A DNA stretch of 64,000 bases from NCBI GenBank assembly GCA_024741835.1, contig JAENRP010000035.1:163626-227625 (forward strand), read 5' to 3'. Source of the stretch: Diplocarpon mali (taxonomy: Eukaryota > Ascomycota > Leotiomycetes > Helotiales > Drepanopezizaceae). This document shows positions 34,801 through 47,200 of this stretch, piece by piece. The translations under genes were made by a program, and so were the position numbers. The notes under the pieces were generated by a model, which saw only the letters and a program-made list of their open reading frames with translations, was not told where the DNA came from and ran no database searches. The first letter of the stretch is position 1, and every line of letters starts with the position of its first letter.

Positions 34801-36459
34801 AATGATAAGGAAGCCTATTTAGGCGCCTTCCATATGGCCTTACTCGACTCTCCATACCCGAATGACCTAAAAACAGTCGAACAAGCCCTCTCTCGCGCCG
34901 ACGCCGACAAATGGCAATCTGCGATCAACTCTAAGTACAATTCCCTCGCTTATAAGAACATATAGGTGATAGTAAAACGCTTAGAACTCTCCAAAGACAA
35001 TAGAGTACTCGGATCAAGGCTTATCTTTAAAATAAAAAGAGACTAAAATAAGGAAATCTCCTGATAGAAGGTCAGATTTGTTATACAAGGCTATATGCAA
35101 TAATAAGGTTGAGATTACGATTAGACATTTGCTAGAGTATGCAAATCTGCGGTTTAGAAGATCGCAATTGCGCTCGCAGCGCTATACGACTTCGAGCTAG
35201 ATTAGTTCGACGTCGAGACAGCTTTCCTCAATTCAGAAGCTGACTCTAATATCTACGTCAAGTTACCTCTTAGATACACTTAAGACAAGGTCGTTCTATT
35301 ATCTTAAGACCACTGTCTTAAGCTTCTTAAGGCCTTATATAGCTTAAAGCAATCTCTACGACTATAGTAAGAAAAGCTACGGTCCGAGCTACAAAAGCTC
35401 GATTTTCAACCTCTTGATACTAATAATTGCGTATATATCAACCGCGCCTCTCGGATTCTTATTATTACCTATATTAACAACTTCCTTATAGTAGCAAAGA
35501 AGGGTAATATATATGATAAGTTTAAGAGAGATCTTCGCAACCTCTTCGAAATCACAGGTAGCGAACCGGCTAACTACTTCTTAAGAGTACGTATAATTAG
35601 AGATCGATAAAATAGAACGATCTCACTTTATCAAGACGCCTATATTAATAAGGTTCTTAAACGTTTTCATATGACTAATTGCAAAAGCGTACTAATGCCT
35701 TTTACTAGTAGCTATGAAGTTTATATGGTCAAATTTAAAGGCTAAGCCACTCTATAGGAAGTGAAGCTATACTAAGAGATCTATGGTTCTCTATAGTACC
35801 TTGCGCACTATATGCATTAAGATATACTATACTATTGCTCCATTCTTAGCAAATTCCTTACTAACCCTTCGCTATAATATATAGCGGCTTTAAAACGAGT
35901 TTTACAATACTTGCAAAGAACGCGATTCTATTATACTACCTTCGGAAGTAAAACAACTGACCTAGAGCTTTAGAAATTGCACAGCTACTACGATTCTGAC
36001 TAGGCAGGTAATAGAGGAAGTAGAGCCTCCCATTCTAGGGCCGTCTTCTTCCTTAATAATGGCATAATCAGCGCCTCCTCTAAGCGATAGACTATTATCG
36101 CTCTCTTATCTATAGAAGCAGAGTACGTCGCTATATGCAAATTCGCATAAGAGGCCTCTTAGATACGCTAAGTACTTAAGGAAATGGGCTACGCCAGCGA
36201 CGACGCTACTAAAGTCGAGATAATCTGCGACAACTAGGGAGCCCTTTATCTTACCGAAAACCCCGAATATTATCAGAGAATAAAGCATATCGATATCAAG
36301 TTCTATTATATTCGGCAAGAGCTTCGGAAAGGCCATTTGGACCTCTGGTACACTAATACTAAAGACAACGCTGCCGACAGACTTATTAAGAGCTTAAATA
36401 GCTCCAACCACGCCGCCTTTATCAAATTGTTGAATATAAAGGCTCTGCACCTCGATTAA
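31801..36459 (+). pseudogene. copia gag-pol of element B, one frame with RIP-type stops
   Basis: A single frame from ATG 31801 to TAA 36457-36459 (1,553 codons) holds every copia domain with no frameshift. In order: gag with a degraded zinc knuckle (Y-C-K-Q...E-D-C near 32,800); two copies of an inverted motif T-R-E-P-G-L-G-V-N near 33,040-33,120; protease (L-Y-N-T-G-A-S-K-H); gag-pre-integrase (W-H-Y-R-L-G-Y-A-S); integrase (D-G-G-K-E-Y-S-P); a linker with three T-P-R-P-G-P-R-V-N-like copies (34,526-34,650); RT with Y-I-N-N where Y-V-D-D is expected; RNase H. The protease Asp is also Asn. Stops are nearly all TAG/TAA at Trp or Gln sites. Long stop-free stretches remain (for example 34411-34962). 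Confidence 0.9.
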
Positions 36460-36713
36460 GGGGTGATTTTTTTTTACACCTCTATTATAAGGTGATTTTT
36501 TTTTGCACTTCCATTAAGGGGTGATTTTTTACTCCTAGGCCGGGCCCGCGAGTTGATTTTGACTTACTAAGGGGTAGATTTCGCGCTAGCGAACTCTACT
36601 CTATTTCCTATATCTGCAGGTTGATTTTTTATGCGAAACTGTAAATTATAATAAAAGTTATAATATTATATATATTACTAGCAAGTACCTTTAAAGGTCT
36701 CCCTAGAGGGGTA

Positions 36714-36967
36714 TATTACAGGTATGCCCATCACATATTTATTATATAATCCGTCATATGACATATTATACATATGATATATTATATGACTTCTTATATG
36801 ACTTAGCGCCTTCGCTAAGAAGGCCGCTTACCTTAAATAGCTCCTAGTTAGAGAGCTCTTATGAATTAAGACACAAGACACCTAACATCGTCGTTTGCAC
36901 CTCATACTTCTTCGTGCCCTCTTCTAGTTTACTATCAAGTTCACTATCAGAGAACCTTCTTACTATA
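36714..36967 (+). repeat. 3' LTR of element B
   Basis: 254 bp from TATTACAGGTATGCCC to CCTTCTTACTATA, preceded by the purine tract AGAGGGG. One more copy of the GC-rich motif lies near 36,529, in the 3' untranslated part. Confidence 0.93.
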
Positions 36968-39529
36968 GATAATAATAGCTAAATACCCTTAATTAAGCGA
37001 TAATAAGAGGCTGCAAATAGCTATTAAAGCAGTTAATAATATAGTAGGGCCTAATAGGATGATTCCTACCTTGCTCATTTTTGGAGCATATCTAAGGCTG
37101 ATTGAACTAGATTTACCAAATCTATTAGTAGAATAAAGGGCAGCGATAATTAAAAAGGCTATAAAGGAAGTTAGGAAGATATATACTACTCGCAAGGTTA
37201 ATAATGCTTTAAGCATAAGGAATGGCCTTAGAACTACTTATATCTACGATTTAAGGCTAAAAGACTTAGTATTAATATATTAAGAGAAGGGAGGATAGAT
37301 AGGCCTATTCGAGTTCTTAAGCTTAAAGAACGAAACCTATATAGTTAATATCGGCGGTAGAATAAAGCACTTTAGGTCGATAAGCGTACGCCTATTTAAA
37401 ATCGATAATAAAGAAAACTACTTAAAGGAAACTAAGGAAACTAAAGGAACTAAACTTAAGGATCGAACGACTATTAAAAGGGAGTAGAATGCAACTGATA
37501 TCAATAAAGAAGTAGAACCCTTTCGCTTAGTTAAGCCGCAACTTAATAGCTATAAGCAATCGCTAAGAGTAAAGGTTCCCTTTATTAAGCCTATTTCTAG
37601 CCTTCCTACAATTGATAACGACTATAATGCTAAGATATAGATATCCTTTAAAGTAGATAATAAACTATATATGGCCAAATCGGAGGTATTTCTAATAGAG
37701 AAGGAGAATAGGGACTAGGAACTATCGCAAAAGCTATAGGCAGAAGGCAAGATTACCACTCTTAGGCGCCCTTTTTAGCAATCTCGCTTAAAGGAGTACT
37801 AAGGGCTAATAAATAGAGGGGTATTTATACTAATAAACAAAAATGACCCTGCTATAAAAGGCGAGAGGATCTTTAAATCAAGAATAGTTAATAAGATAAA
37901 GGGGAAGGAGATAGACTACCTATTCGAGAAATCACGCTTAATTATATAGGCTTAGAATAATACTAATAAAAAGGAGGAAGGTATAATCACTTAATCCCTA
38001 ACTATCTAATAAGTAAGCTAATGCCTTTTAGTATCACTTTTAGCATTAATCTAAAAACACTTTAAAGAATAGGGCAAAGAGGGCATTCTCGGCCTATAGG
38101 ATATTATATAAGTATATACCTAAGCAGCTTTAAAGCTACTATACGATATATTTGTATTTTCCTTATAAGATATCGCTAAGCTATTCCTTGCAAGTATAGT
38201 CTTTAAAGTGGTACTGCTGCTCTATAGCATTCCCGAATTAGGAAATCACTAGTTTAGCACCTACTATAAGTACTATCGCAGCAATTTTAATATAGCCAAC
38301 TCAACTTATAACCCTTATCTATTATTAACCTTAAGCACTTCTCCCTTTTTTAGCATAGTAGGAATATAAACAGACGATACTTTAATACTTAGAGAAGCAG
38401 ACTTCTTAAAAAAGGAAAAGGATGAGATCAAAAGGGTAGGATTCCTTATAAAGCTAATATAGTACCTATTAAGCACTAAATCACTAGCTTTCAATAGGTA
38501 TATTATTTCTTAAAAAGGGGATATAGTATATATATAATAAAAGGGCTAAGGCTAAAGGCTGGAACTAGTCGATACTTCTTAAAAGGGCTATAAGTAATAA
38601 TACCTAGAGCAAAGAGTAAGAGGAGCTTATTTAGCTATAATCTGCTAGCTAGAAGCTTCCTTCGATTTATTAGTAGCAGCCTAATACTAGGATCTAATAG
38701 TTTAGGATATAGAGAATTTGAATAAGCGACTTAAATAGATCTGAAACAACCTTAAAAGAGGCCTAACCTACCTTGCTATTAATTTGCAAAACGCTAAACT
38801 ATTCACATTTATTAATAAATCTTTTACTAATAATAAGGATTTAAACTTGCAGATCGGCTATATTATTATACTAGCTATTAAAGAGGAAGGAGAATCGCAG
38901 TTTACTTTAAAAGGCAATATTCTATACTATAGCTTAACAAAGTATAAGAGAGTAATAAGAGCTATACTAGCCTTTGAACTATATACTATAGTAGCAGGTA
39001 TTGATATACTGGTTTCTATAGCTATAACAATCGATATAGTAATAGCTAAGCTAAGTCTACCCCACCTCCTTACTATTATATATATAGATTCCCTTTCCTT
39101 ATATAAGTATATTATTAAATTAGGCACTATAAAGGAGAAGCGATTGATAATTAATATAATAGCTATTCGACAATCGTATAAGAATAGGGAGCTTATAGAG
39201 ATACGTTGGATCAATGGTACTAGTAACCCCGCCGATACTATAATAAAAGCCAATCCAAATCAGGCCCTTTAGCAACTGATAGATACTAATTCGATAACTA
39301 TTAGGAAGGAGGGATAGGTACAAAGGCCTATTAAGGCATAACTAGACTTGAAAAGGTCTTAGATTAACGATATCTAATATTTTTTAATTGCAAGCTATTA
39401 GCAATTTTTTTATTTTATTTTTTTATTTTTACTACGAGATATATTCCTACATTTGCTATTACTACCTTCTTTTTTTCTTATTATATTCCTACACTTGCTA
39501 TTACTACCTTCTTTTTATCTTTTCTTACT

Positions 39530-40020
39530 TACCTGCGCGTACTTGCATTTTTTTATCACTTAAGTAGTACTAGAGAAGGAGGTTATAGTAAAGTAGCAAT
39601 TATTATATTGCTAAAGATAATGATTTACTAGCGATTCTACCCCTAATAAGCACTTATCCTAAGCACTAGGATTTCTAAGGCGTAGATCCTTAAACCCCTA
39701 AGGCTTAGAAGCCTTACTACCCGAAATAGCGGCTAAGTTGGCCTACTCCTTTTAAGCTTACACCTAAGTAAGAGCGGCTGCGATCTCCTTTAAATTCGGC
39801 TTATCTAAATTACTAAGATTTAAATCCCTACCCTTTAAAAAGCCCTTAGAAAGCACCTATCTGCCCTTACCTTTTTAGCAGTAGATATTATTAAAAGGAG
39901 CCTAAGAGCGGCCTTTAGCTAAGCTAGATAGCCCCTTTATATACTAAAGGGAGCTAAGCACCTTAGCGCTTTAAGTTTTAAAACGCCTAAGGGTAGCATT
40001 ACTGCCTTAGATAGCGCGCA
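39530..40020 (-). pseudogene. antisense reading frame in the 3' region of copia F2
   Basis: This is the counterpart of the F1 frame at 16962-17457, opposite to gag-pol of F2. It shares N-L-K-E-I-A-A-A-L-T, K-G-L-S-S-L-A-K-G and the run F-K-D-L-R-L-R-N-P-S-A, and has stops only where Gln codons fit. Conservation of the amino acids between two diverged copies indicates that it once coded for a protein. Its product is unknown. Confidence 0.6.
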
Positions 40021-41137
40021 ATAGATCCTACAAATAGTCAGTTATTAATATTAGATAGATTCAAAGGCATATATAGCTTACTAGGTATTCGCAAGGTCAA
40101 TACTATAGTAGAGAGCATAAGCTTCATTTAACTAGGCTAGCTAAAGGGCATCCTAAGTCTTTAGGACTATAGAGATTTATATCTAAGTCTCCTTAGATAG
40201 GATTCAAGCTGCCTTTTAAATCGCTTTAACATTGCCGCTAACCTAAGCATCCTAAAGGATAATATACTTATCTTAAGCTTAAATAGGTATTTAAAATAGA
40301 TATCTATTAAAGGTTATTAAAGCAAGAGGATATTAGAGGGCACTTATTAAGATATACTTTACCTACTACATAATACAATAATGATACTTCTTAAAAGTAA
40401 GAGTATTAAATGCGCATATATAGCTAGTATTATTCTTATTAGCCTCCTTTCTTAATATTATATACGTATAATATACGCATAGTACTTAAAAAGCCTTAGG
40501 CAGGTCCTCAGGATTGCATTCAAGCACTATCTAAGTTAGCAATATATATATTAAAGGGGGTCGGCTAATAATCAGAGCACTTACTAATAATAATATTATT
40601 AATAGGATAGTATGGGATAAGATCTACTATAGGGTTAATTAACTTAGAAGCAAGAGAGGGAATCGACCTACTTATAAGAAGTGGGAATTGGAGTTAAGAG
40701 ATTAAAGGAGGAAAGAAGCTTGATATATATGCCTTTTTAAAGGCCTCTCTTTTCCCTTTTATAGATTATTATAATTTATAACTATAGTAGATTACAACTC
40801 CAGATGACTCTTTAATAAAGAGTCTCAAACCTACTAAAATGCAATTAGACTATAATCGCACTACTATAAGGCTCGAATAAAGACTTTAGATTACTTTTAT
40901 TACTTAAATACCTTTCCTTTCCCTTTTTACTATTTGCCTTTATCTTTGCTATTCTATTTCCTATATACTATCCTTACTACCTATTACACTTGCCTTTGCT
41001 ATTAAGCTATTTATCTTTGCTATTTTATTCTTTATTACCATTTGATTATTTGCTACTGATTTGCCTCCTTTATACACCTATTCTGCGTACTTCCTTATAT
41101 AAGTTGAAAAGGTCTTTTTAAAAGAGAGTACTACCGG

Positions 41138-41436
41138 TATTAGTACGTAGATTCCTATATAGGAGGCAAGCTGCCCTTATTCCTAGGGTTATCTTATACA
41201 GCTGTACTATATATAATATAAGGGGTTTCGTATGTATTTCAGACGGCTATTTAGCCGGAGGACCTTAGAAGGATATCTATATGCGGCTAGGAGGGATTAT
41301 AAGAGGGAGGATATTCATAGGTATAAAGGTACTATCTCAATTATATAGAGATAGATAGATATTACAATAGATTCTTTTTAATAACAAGTACTTAACTATA
41401 TTCACGTGAATATCGATTACTGGTATAGAACCTACA
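41138..41436 (+). repeat. 3' LTR of element F2
   Basis: 299 bp from TATTAGTACGTAGATTCC to GGTATAGAACCTACA, followed by the duplicated target GTTTC. Confidence 0.93.
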
Positions 41437-42990
41437 GTTTCCCCTTCTAATAGTCTTCTTATTAGAATAGGTCAAATGTTAGCCGAAACCACCTCCTTAG
41501 GAATCTGCTACTTCTCTCTTCGGTCTTATAATTAGCCCAAATGGCCTCTATTAGCTTAGTAAACTTAAAGTTCTTATTTTACAAATACTAATAGTAGTAT
41601 ATCAAGGCCGAGTCTTATAGTATAGATAGAAAGGCTTTATACTATATGCTCTAATTTACTAAGGCTCTTTAGTATAAATCGGCGAATATATAAAGCTTTT
41701 TATTAAGGTGATCTTTCTTACTTAAGTATTAAGTCTCTTTAATATATATCTTACTTAGATTTATAAGGGTTTTGGCCTAATCTAAAGTCAAAGGTTCTAT
41801 AATATACTAAGATAGCTAAGCGTCGCTTTAATTAAGGTCTAGAAGCGCTCTTAAACCCCTTCTTATAGCAAAGGGTAATAATAATCCGTCTCTCGATTAG
41901 ATCAGTAGCATTAGTATCAGATTTAGGATCTTTAAGTATTATAAGACTAAGGTTCGTCCTAACTAAGGTTAATAAGGTATTCTCTTAAGGTTATATTATT
42001 TAGTTGTTTATCTTAGAGTATCTGCTTTATATAAGTTATCTTATAAAGTATTATTATATCTAAGGTATTCTTACCAAAGCGAGTCTTAGCGTAGTATCTC
42101 CTATTCAACTATAGTAACCTTTTAAGTAGGTGGCTTACTTATTTGTATAAATTCGGCAAATTCTAAAGCAGACCTTATTCTATATCTTAGAGATTATACT
42201 ATAACTAAGTTTAGTACTTCTTAAGTCTATAACTCTAGCTAGTCTTTTAACTACTTGTTTCCTTCTTAATATATTATATTGAAAAGTGCTTAGCCAATCG
42301 AAACGCCCTTCTTATATTAAACGTATACTCTATAGTACTAAAGGTCGTCCTTTAAGTATTATTAAACGTCTTTATCTAGCGATTTAAAGTCGCTAACTAT
42401 CCAATCTTAGAACTCCTTTTAGAAGTCCTTAGCAAGGTATAACCCTCTCCTTTTACTATCTTATAATATCTTTCGAAAGTTCTCTATATATTAATCTTTT
42501 AATTTAAAGGCCTCTTCGCTAAGTTAATCCTCTTAGGGTCTTATATCCCTTTTAAGGTCCTTTAGTATCTAGGGTTACCTTAGATTAAGCGGCATTAATA
42601 GTCTCCCCTTAGTCATTTCCTAATATTATCCAGATATTACTCTACGCTTTAGTAAGGTCTAAAAGAAGTCTAATATAATTATATTTTATATATTATTACG
42701 CTATTATCTAATTATAATTAAAATACCAATTGCACTCCGGTTTTGCTTTAATTATAATGCGTAATAGAACGCAAGTAAAAGAGGATAGTATTTACCTTTA
42801 AAGTAATAACTCTAGCTTAATTCGCGTACCTTTCGCCTTTTCCCCTCTAATAGTAACTGATATTACTTTATATGTTTAAGTTAGTATTTAAGATAAGCTA
42901 GAAATATAATTAAGTACTCTTTAAAATTAAAAAAGAATTCTTTAGTTTAATAACTTTACTATCTATAGTAAAGGTGCTACTACTAATTAG

Positions 42991-43289
42991 TATAGGTTCT
43001 ATATTAGTAATCGATATTTATATAAATATAGTTAAGTACTTATTATTAAAAAGAATCTATTATAATATCTATCTATCTTTATATAACTGAGATAGTACCT
43101 TTATACCTATAAATATCCTCCCTCTTATAGTCCCTCTTAGCTATATATAGATATCCTTTCGAAGTCCTCTAGCTAAATAGCCGTCCGAAATATATATAAA
43201 ACCCCTTATATCGCATATGGTACAGCTATGTAGGATGACCCTAGGAACAAGGGCAGCTTGCCTCCTGCATAGGAATCTGCGTACCAACA
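42991..43289 (-). repeat. 5' LTR of element F1
   Basis: 299 bp; on the plus strand it runs from TATAGGTTCTATATTAG to TCTGCGTACCAACA, which is the least mutated end of the four F LTRs. Confidence 0.93.
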
Positions 43290-43294
43290 CTTGG

Positions 43295-44150
43295 CCTTGA
43301 TCTTGGCGACTACCTTATCTATATTAGCAGGCAGGCGTTCCTCGCTCTGCGCAGCTTTGATAACTATCTTTTAAATGCGCTATTCGGACGCTCTGAATCT
43401 GGCAGGCCTTAGGTTAACCTACATTTCGCCTTAATTAGTGATATTTTAGCGTAGCTATCTTTAAAGGTTATTTCTTAATAGCCTTAACTTGCTAGGTCGC
43501 GACTCTTGAATTATTATGCTATCCTTTCTCTTTATTAGTATACTATCCCTTTTTATTTTAATAAGCGCAGGTCGGTTATCTTTATTATTTTTATTCTCTG
43601 ACTTATCGCAGAGCCAGTCGAGAGGGACTTTTTTACTAAGGGTAGTACTGCTCTTAAATAGGAAGGGGGTTGGGGTCGGCGAGGCGGTAGGTTCGTTTAT
43701 TTTATTATCTACCAGGAGTGGTATTAGCGATAGTAAGGTAATAGGCTTAACGTCTTTATCATCGTCGGAGTTGTTAGAGTCGCTATTTATATCACTTACG
43801 AATAGCAATCGGAAATCTGCTTACTCTATTCTAATAGGTATAGTAGGTTGGTCGTCTATCACTTATTAAGCAAGGGCGGCTTATATAAGGTCTACCTTTA
43901 TTAGAAACGCTATTGCGTTATTAATACTAATTATAGAGTTGTCTTATATATTAAAGGAGTTAGTAAGCGCAATAGTAAGTGTAGTGGTCTTATTATTAAA
44001 GGGAAGGGGATTGTTTATTAGTTTACTTATAGTAATAGTTGGCTAAGTAGTTTAGTTCGATAATATAATATATGGTAGTAAGGCGGTAGGTTAGAAGAGC
44101 AAGTTAATTAATTTATAAAAGTAAAGCAAAGGTAATAGGAAGGAGAAGTA
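43295..44150 (-). pseudogene. N-terminal part of ORF3 downstream of pol in gypsy C
   Basis: An extra frame, same strand as pol, begins after the chromodomain remnant, near 44,150, and continues across the F1 insertion into 15541-15026, for about 450 codons in all. A stretch of 115 codons (43461-43808) is free of stops. It contains an acidic Ser/Asp patch (S-D-S-N-N-S-D-D-D-K-D), a Thr/Pro segment (E-P-T-A-S-P-T-P-T-P) and a basic region; the C-terminal half is coiled-coil-like. It has no membrane span, so it is not an obvious envelope protein. Gypsy D, which is 1.7 kb shorter inside, has nothing like it. The function is unknown. Confidence 0.65.
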
Positions 44151-44279
44151 TTTATAAGAAAATAGATTTAGGCAAAAGTACTAATATAGAATTGAAAATA
44201 AAGGAATAGAATAGTAAAGAATAGTAAGTAGTAAGGCAGTGAATTATAAGAATAGTTTAAAAGGAGGGTGGTCTTTATT

Positions 44280-47200
44280 ATACGTTTTAAATAGGTATAT
44301 TAGCGTTTAGCGCTTTATTCTTAATCTCTATTAAGGTTGAATTATTATAAGGGTATCTACTATTATTACTAGTACGTTTGGTAATGACCTTTATTCTTAA
44401 GGGTATTATCTAATAGGTGGTTTAGGTCGAGTTTATCTTTAAAGGCGGCTTTTAATTAGGTTTGCAATCTCGCTAAGGGCCTAGGGGCGTTAAGGTAGTT
44501 AGAGTAGAACTTCTTAAGTAGTATAGCCGCGTTCTTAAAGTTGCTAATAAGATACTATTAATTGTTAGGATCTTATCTTACTTAGCTAACTTTATAATAG
44601 AGTTACTTTTACTATATATTAAATATTAAGATTTAGTCGACTTCCTATTTTAAATAGGTATTAATAATAATAGGTTCTACTAATAGGTTAATCTACTTAA
44701 GTAAGGGGTTATTAGCGGCTTTCTTTAGTCTATTAGTGTAAAAGATATTATATATTCGATAGGATAAGGGTAGGTCTACTTTATAAGAGTGGTAGATTAG
44801 ACTAATGATTTTAAAGGGGCCTATAATAAGGAAGTCGAGCTTATCAGAGGGTTAGTCTATTTTCCAAGCTCTCTTTATAATATATACTAGGTCTCTTAAG
44901 CCGAAGTTGGGTTAATATTACTTTTTATTTGCTTATTTGGATTATCTCTCTTAAGCTGCTAGTATAGATTCTTAGGCAAACTGGACTGCTTTATCGATTC
45001 TCTTAGCCTATACTTGCGCTTCTTCCTTATTTAGCTTCTCCTAAGGGTTCAAGTGCTTAATAGTATAGGTAGTCTAATTAAAATCTAAGCAGGGTTTATA
45101 GCTATAATCAATTATAAAAGGAGAGAGGCCAGTTGACTTATTTAAGCAAGCGGCACTAGCAGCATTTATAGTAAGGAGTAAGTTAGCTTAATTATCTTAA
45201 AAGTGGTTAATAAAAGGGCGTAGTTATATATTAATTATCTAGTTGATAATCTTAGTCTATCTATCCATTTAAGCGTATTCGAAGGTCGATAGCTAAAGCT
45301 TAACTTATGCTAGCGTTAATAGCTTATTTATAAAGTCGGAGATAAACTAAGGTCCTCGGTTGCTAGTAATAGTAAGAGGGCTCCCTTTAAACCTTTAGAT
45401 ATATTGATAAAATAGGAAGGCGGCGGTCTGCGTAATAGCCTTCTTTATTATTAGTAAGTAGATATACCGCTTAAAGAGTCGGTTAACTATAATAAATATA
45501 GTATTACAACTATTACTAGTTGATTTAAGAGTATAAAAGTCTATAGATAGGTCGTCCTATATATATAAAGGGATAGGCAATAGTTTAAGGAATCTTAGCA
45601 TCTTATCTTAAGGTTTATATAAATATCGGCAGTTATAATAGTTAGCAATATACCTCTTTGCATTATAGCAGTACGTAGGCTACTAGTAGTAGTATTAAAG
45701 GAATTATATAGTCTTGGTTCTACTAAGGTAAGCTATTAATATACTATTATAGATTTAGTAGAGTAGGCAAGTGCAGAGATTATCCAGTTCTTTAAGAACT
45801 ATTAGCCTTTTGTTATATAAGAGTAGTCTGTCCTTTAATAGGGTCTAAGGAGTCTCTTTTCTAGTAGCTTTCTCTTACTTTAGTTGCAGCGACTTATAGG
45901 TTTAGTTAGCGTTAAGGACTTCTTCTATTATTTGGAAATTGTTAATAGAAAAGCGTTACTTAAGTATTATAAGGTTAATTAGAACTATTATAAGACAATC
46001 TTAAATAATATTAGCTAGGTTAAAAAGCTAATAGGTTCTCTTAACTTCTTTTATAGCTTTTTAAGTAGGCGTGAGTTCGTCTTTTTATAATAGTATATCG
46101 GCTATTATATTCTCCTTTTTAAAGCAATAAGTGATCTAGTAATTATATTTTAAAAGTATATCTATCTATTAGATTTATCGTTTATTAAGGAGTTTTTTAG
46201 TTCTAAAGTACTTTAAAGCCTTATAATTAGTAATTATTAGGAAGCTTAATATACTTTGCAACTCTGCGTCCTATTCTTTTAAAGCTAGTATAACTGCTAG
46301 TATGTCTTTATTATAGATTTTATAGTATAATTCCGTATTCTATAATCCTTTAAAGAAGAAGGCGATAGGGTACTATTGTTTATTATCCTTATCTTTTTAA
46401 CTAAGTACTCTAGCTACCGCTAAGTCTAAGTAGTCAGTCTTAATCCTTATTAGTCGGTAGTTTTTAAAGTATAGTAAGATAGGCGCGTTTAATAGCCGCT
46501 TCTTTAATTATTTAAATGCGTTTTATTATTCCTTAATTAGGATAAATGTTAAGCTAGTCTCCTTTATTATTAGCTAATTAAAGGGGCGCGCAATTCGACT
46601 ATAGGCTTTAATAAATCTTTAATAAAAGTTGCAGAATCTTAAAAACAATTGCACTTATTTCTTTATCGATAGGAGGGTTTATTCTTTAATAACCTTAACC
46701 TTAATAGGGTTGACTTACACTCCTTAATTAGTAATAATAAACCTTAAGAATCTGGTACTAATAACTTCGAATTTGCACTTTTTAATATCGACCTATAGGC
46801 TAGCCTTGCATAGTCTTTTTAAGACTTATCTAATATATTATTAATACTCTTCCTTAGTTTTCGAAAAGATTAAGATATTATTAATATATATAGAATAGAA
46901 GTTATTTAAATATTTTATTAAGATAGTATTAATATACTATTAAAAGGTAGCTAAGCTATTATATAATCTAAAAGGAAGTACTACTAGTTTAAAGGAGCTA
47001 TACCTCGTCTTAAAGGCTACTTATATTATAAAGTCAGGGTCTATTAAGATGCGATAAAACGTATAGTAGATATTAAGCTTTATAAAGAGCGTTATATTCC
47101 TAAGTCGGTCAAGGGTTTCTATAATTAAAAGGAAGAGGTATTAGTCTTTTTTAATAAGTCTATTTAACTCTTAATAATTAATATAAAACCGCAAGCCGCC

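Larger units (their letters stand above)
31346..36967 (+). mobile_element. element B: full-length Ty1/copia LTR retrotransposon, sister of A
   Basis: Two 254-bp LTRs (31346-31599 and 36714-36967) with a perfect TSD GATAA (31341-31345 and 36968-36972), in the integrase region of F2. The element is 5,622 bp and carries no further insertion. Its LTRs differ from those of A by a different central block (CGCCTTCGCTAAGAAGGCCG instead of GTGGCAGCCC), so A and B are subfamilies. It is the innermost insertion of the deepest path and clearly less AT-rich than A, as expected of a younger copy. Confidence 0.94.
28423..39317 (+). pseudogene. copia gag-pol of element F2, interrupted by B and RIP-degraded
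   Basis: Start ATG 28423, stop TAG 39315-39317. Removing B and one TSD copy leaves 5,268 nt, exactly 1,756 codons, four more than F1. The integrase core before the B insertion includes G-R-R-N-A-L-Y-I-V and, further on, V-E-W-Y-Y-R-P-L-R. RT and RNase H follow after 37,800 with an unbroken T-D-D-T-L-I-L box and a C-terminal stop-free stretch from 38784 to 39269 ending near S-N-P-A-D-T-I-I-K-A-N-P. This architecture is the common fungal copia polyprotein with integrase before RT. Many TAG/TAA stops elsewhere inactivate it. Confidence 0.88.
27751..41436 (+). mobile_element. element F2: Ty1/copia LTR retrotransposon, interrupted by B
   Basis: Two 299-bp LTRs (27751-28049 and 41138-41436) with a perfect TSD GTTTC (27746-27750 and 41437-41441). 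It belongs to the same family as F1 but sits inside F1 in the opposite direction. The internal pieces are 28050-31345 and 36973-41137. Gag-pol is followed by 1.8 kb that holds an antisense frame, as in F1. Confidence 0.92.
17622..42616 (-). pseudogene. copia gag-pol of element F1, interrupted and RIP-degraded
   Basis: Start ATG at 42616 and stop TAG at 17622-17624 on the minus strand. Removing G and F2, each with one TSD copy, leaves 5,256 nt, exactly 1,752 codons. The order is gag (right), protease, integrase (crossing the G insertion point), then RT and RNase H ending at left. The RNase H end keeps a stop-free stretch (17766-18044) with S-L-S-L-Y-K-C-I-I-K-L-G-T and K-E-K-R-L. Stops are mostly at Trp and Gln positions. 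The RT box, T-D-D in sister F2, reads I-D-N here. Confidence 0.87.
15542..43289 (-). mobile_element. element F1: Ty1/copia LTR retrotransposon, interrupted by G and F2
   Basis: Two 299-bp LTRs in minus orientation (15542-15840 and 42991-43289) with a perfect TSD CTTGG (15537-15541 and 43290-43294), inserted in ORF3 of gypsy C. The internal pieces are 15841-20404, 26453-27750 and 41442-42990, together about 7.41 kb, close to the 7.46 kb of its sister F2. The element would be about 8.0 kb, large for copia because 1.8 kb separates the pol stop from the 3' LTR. Integrase precedes RT, which defines Ty1/copia. Confidence 0.9.
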
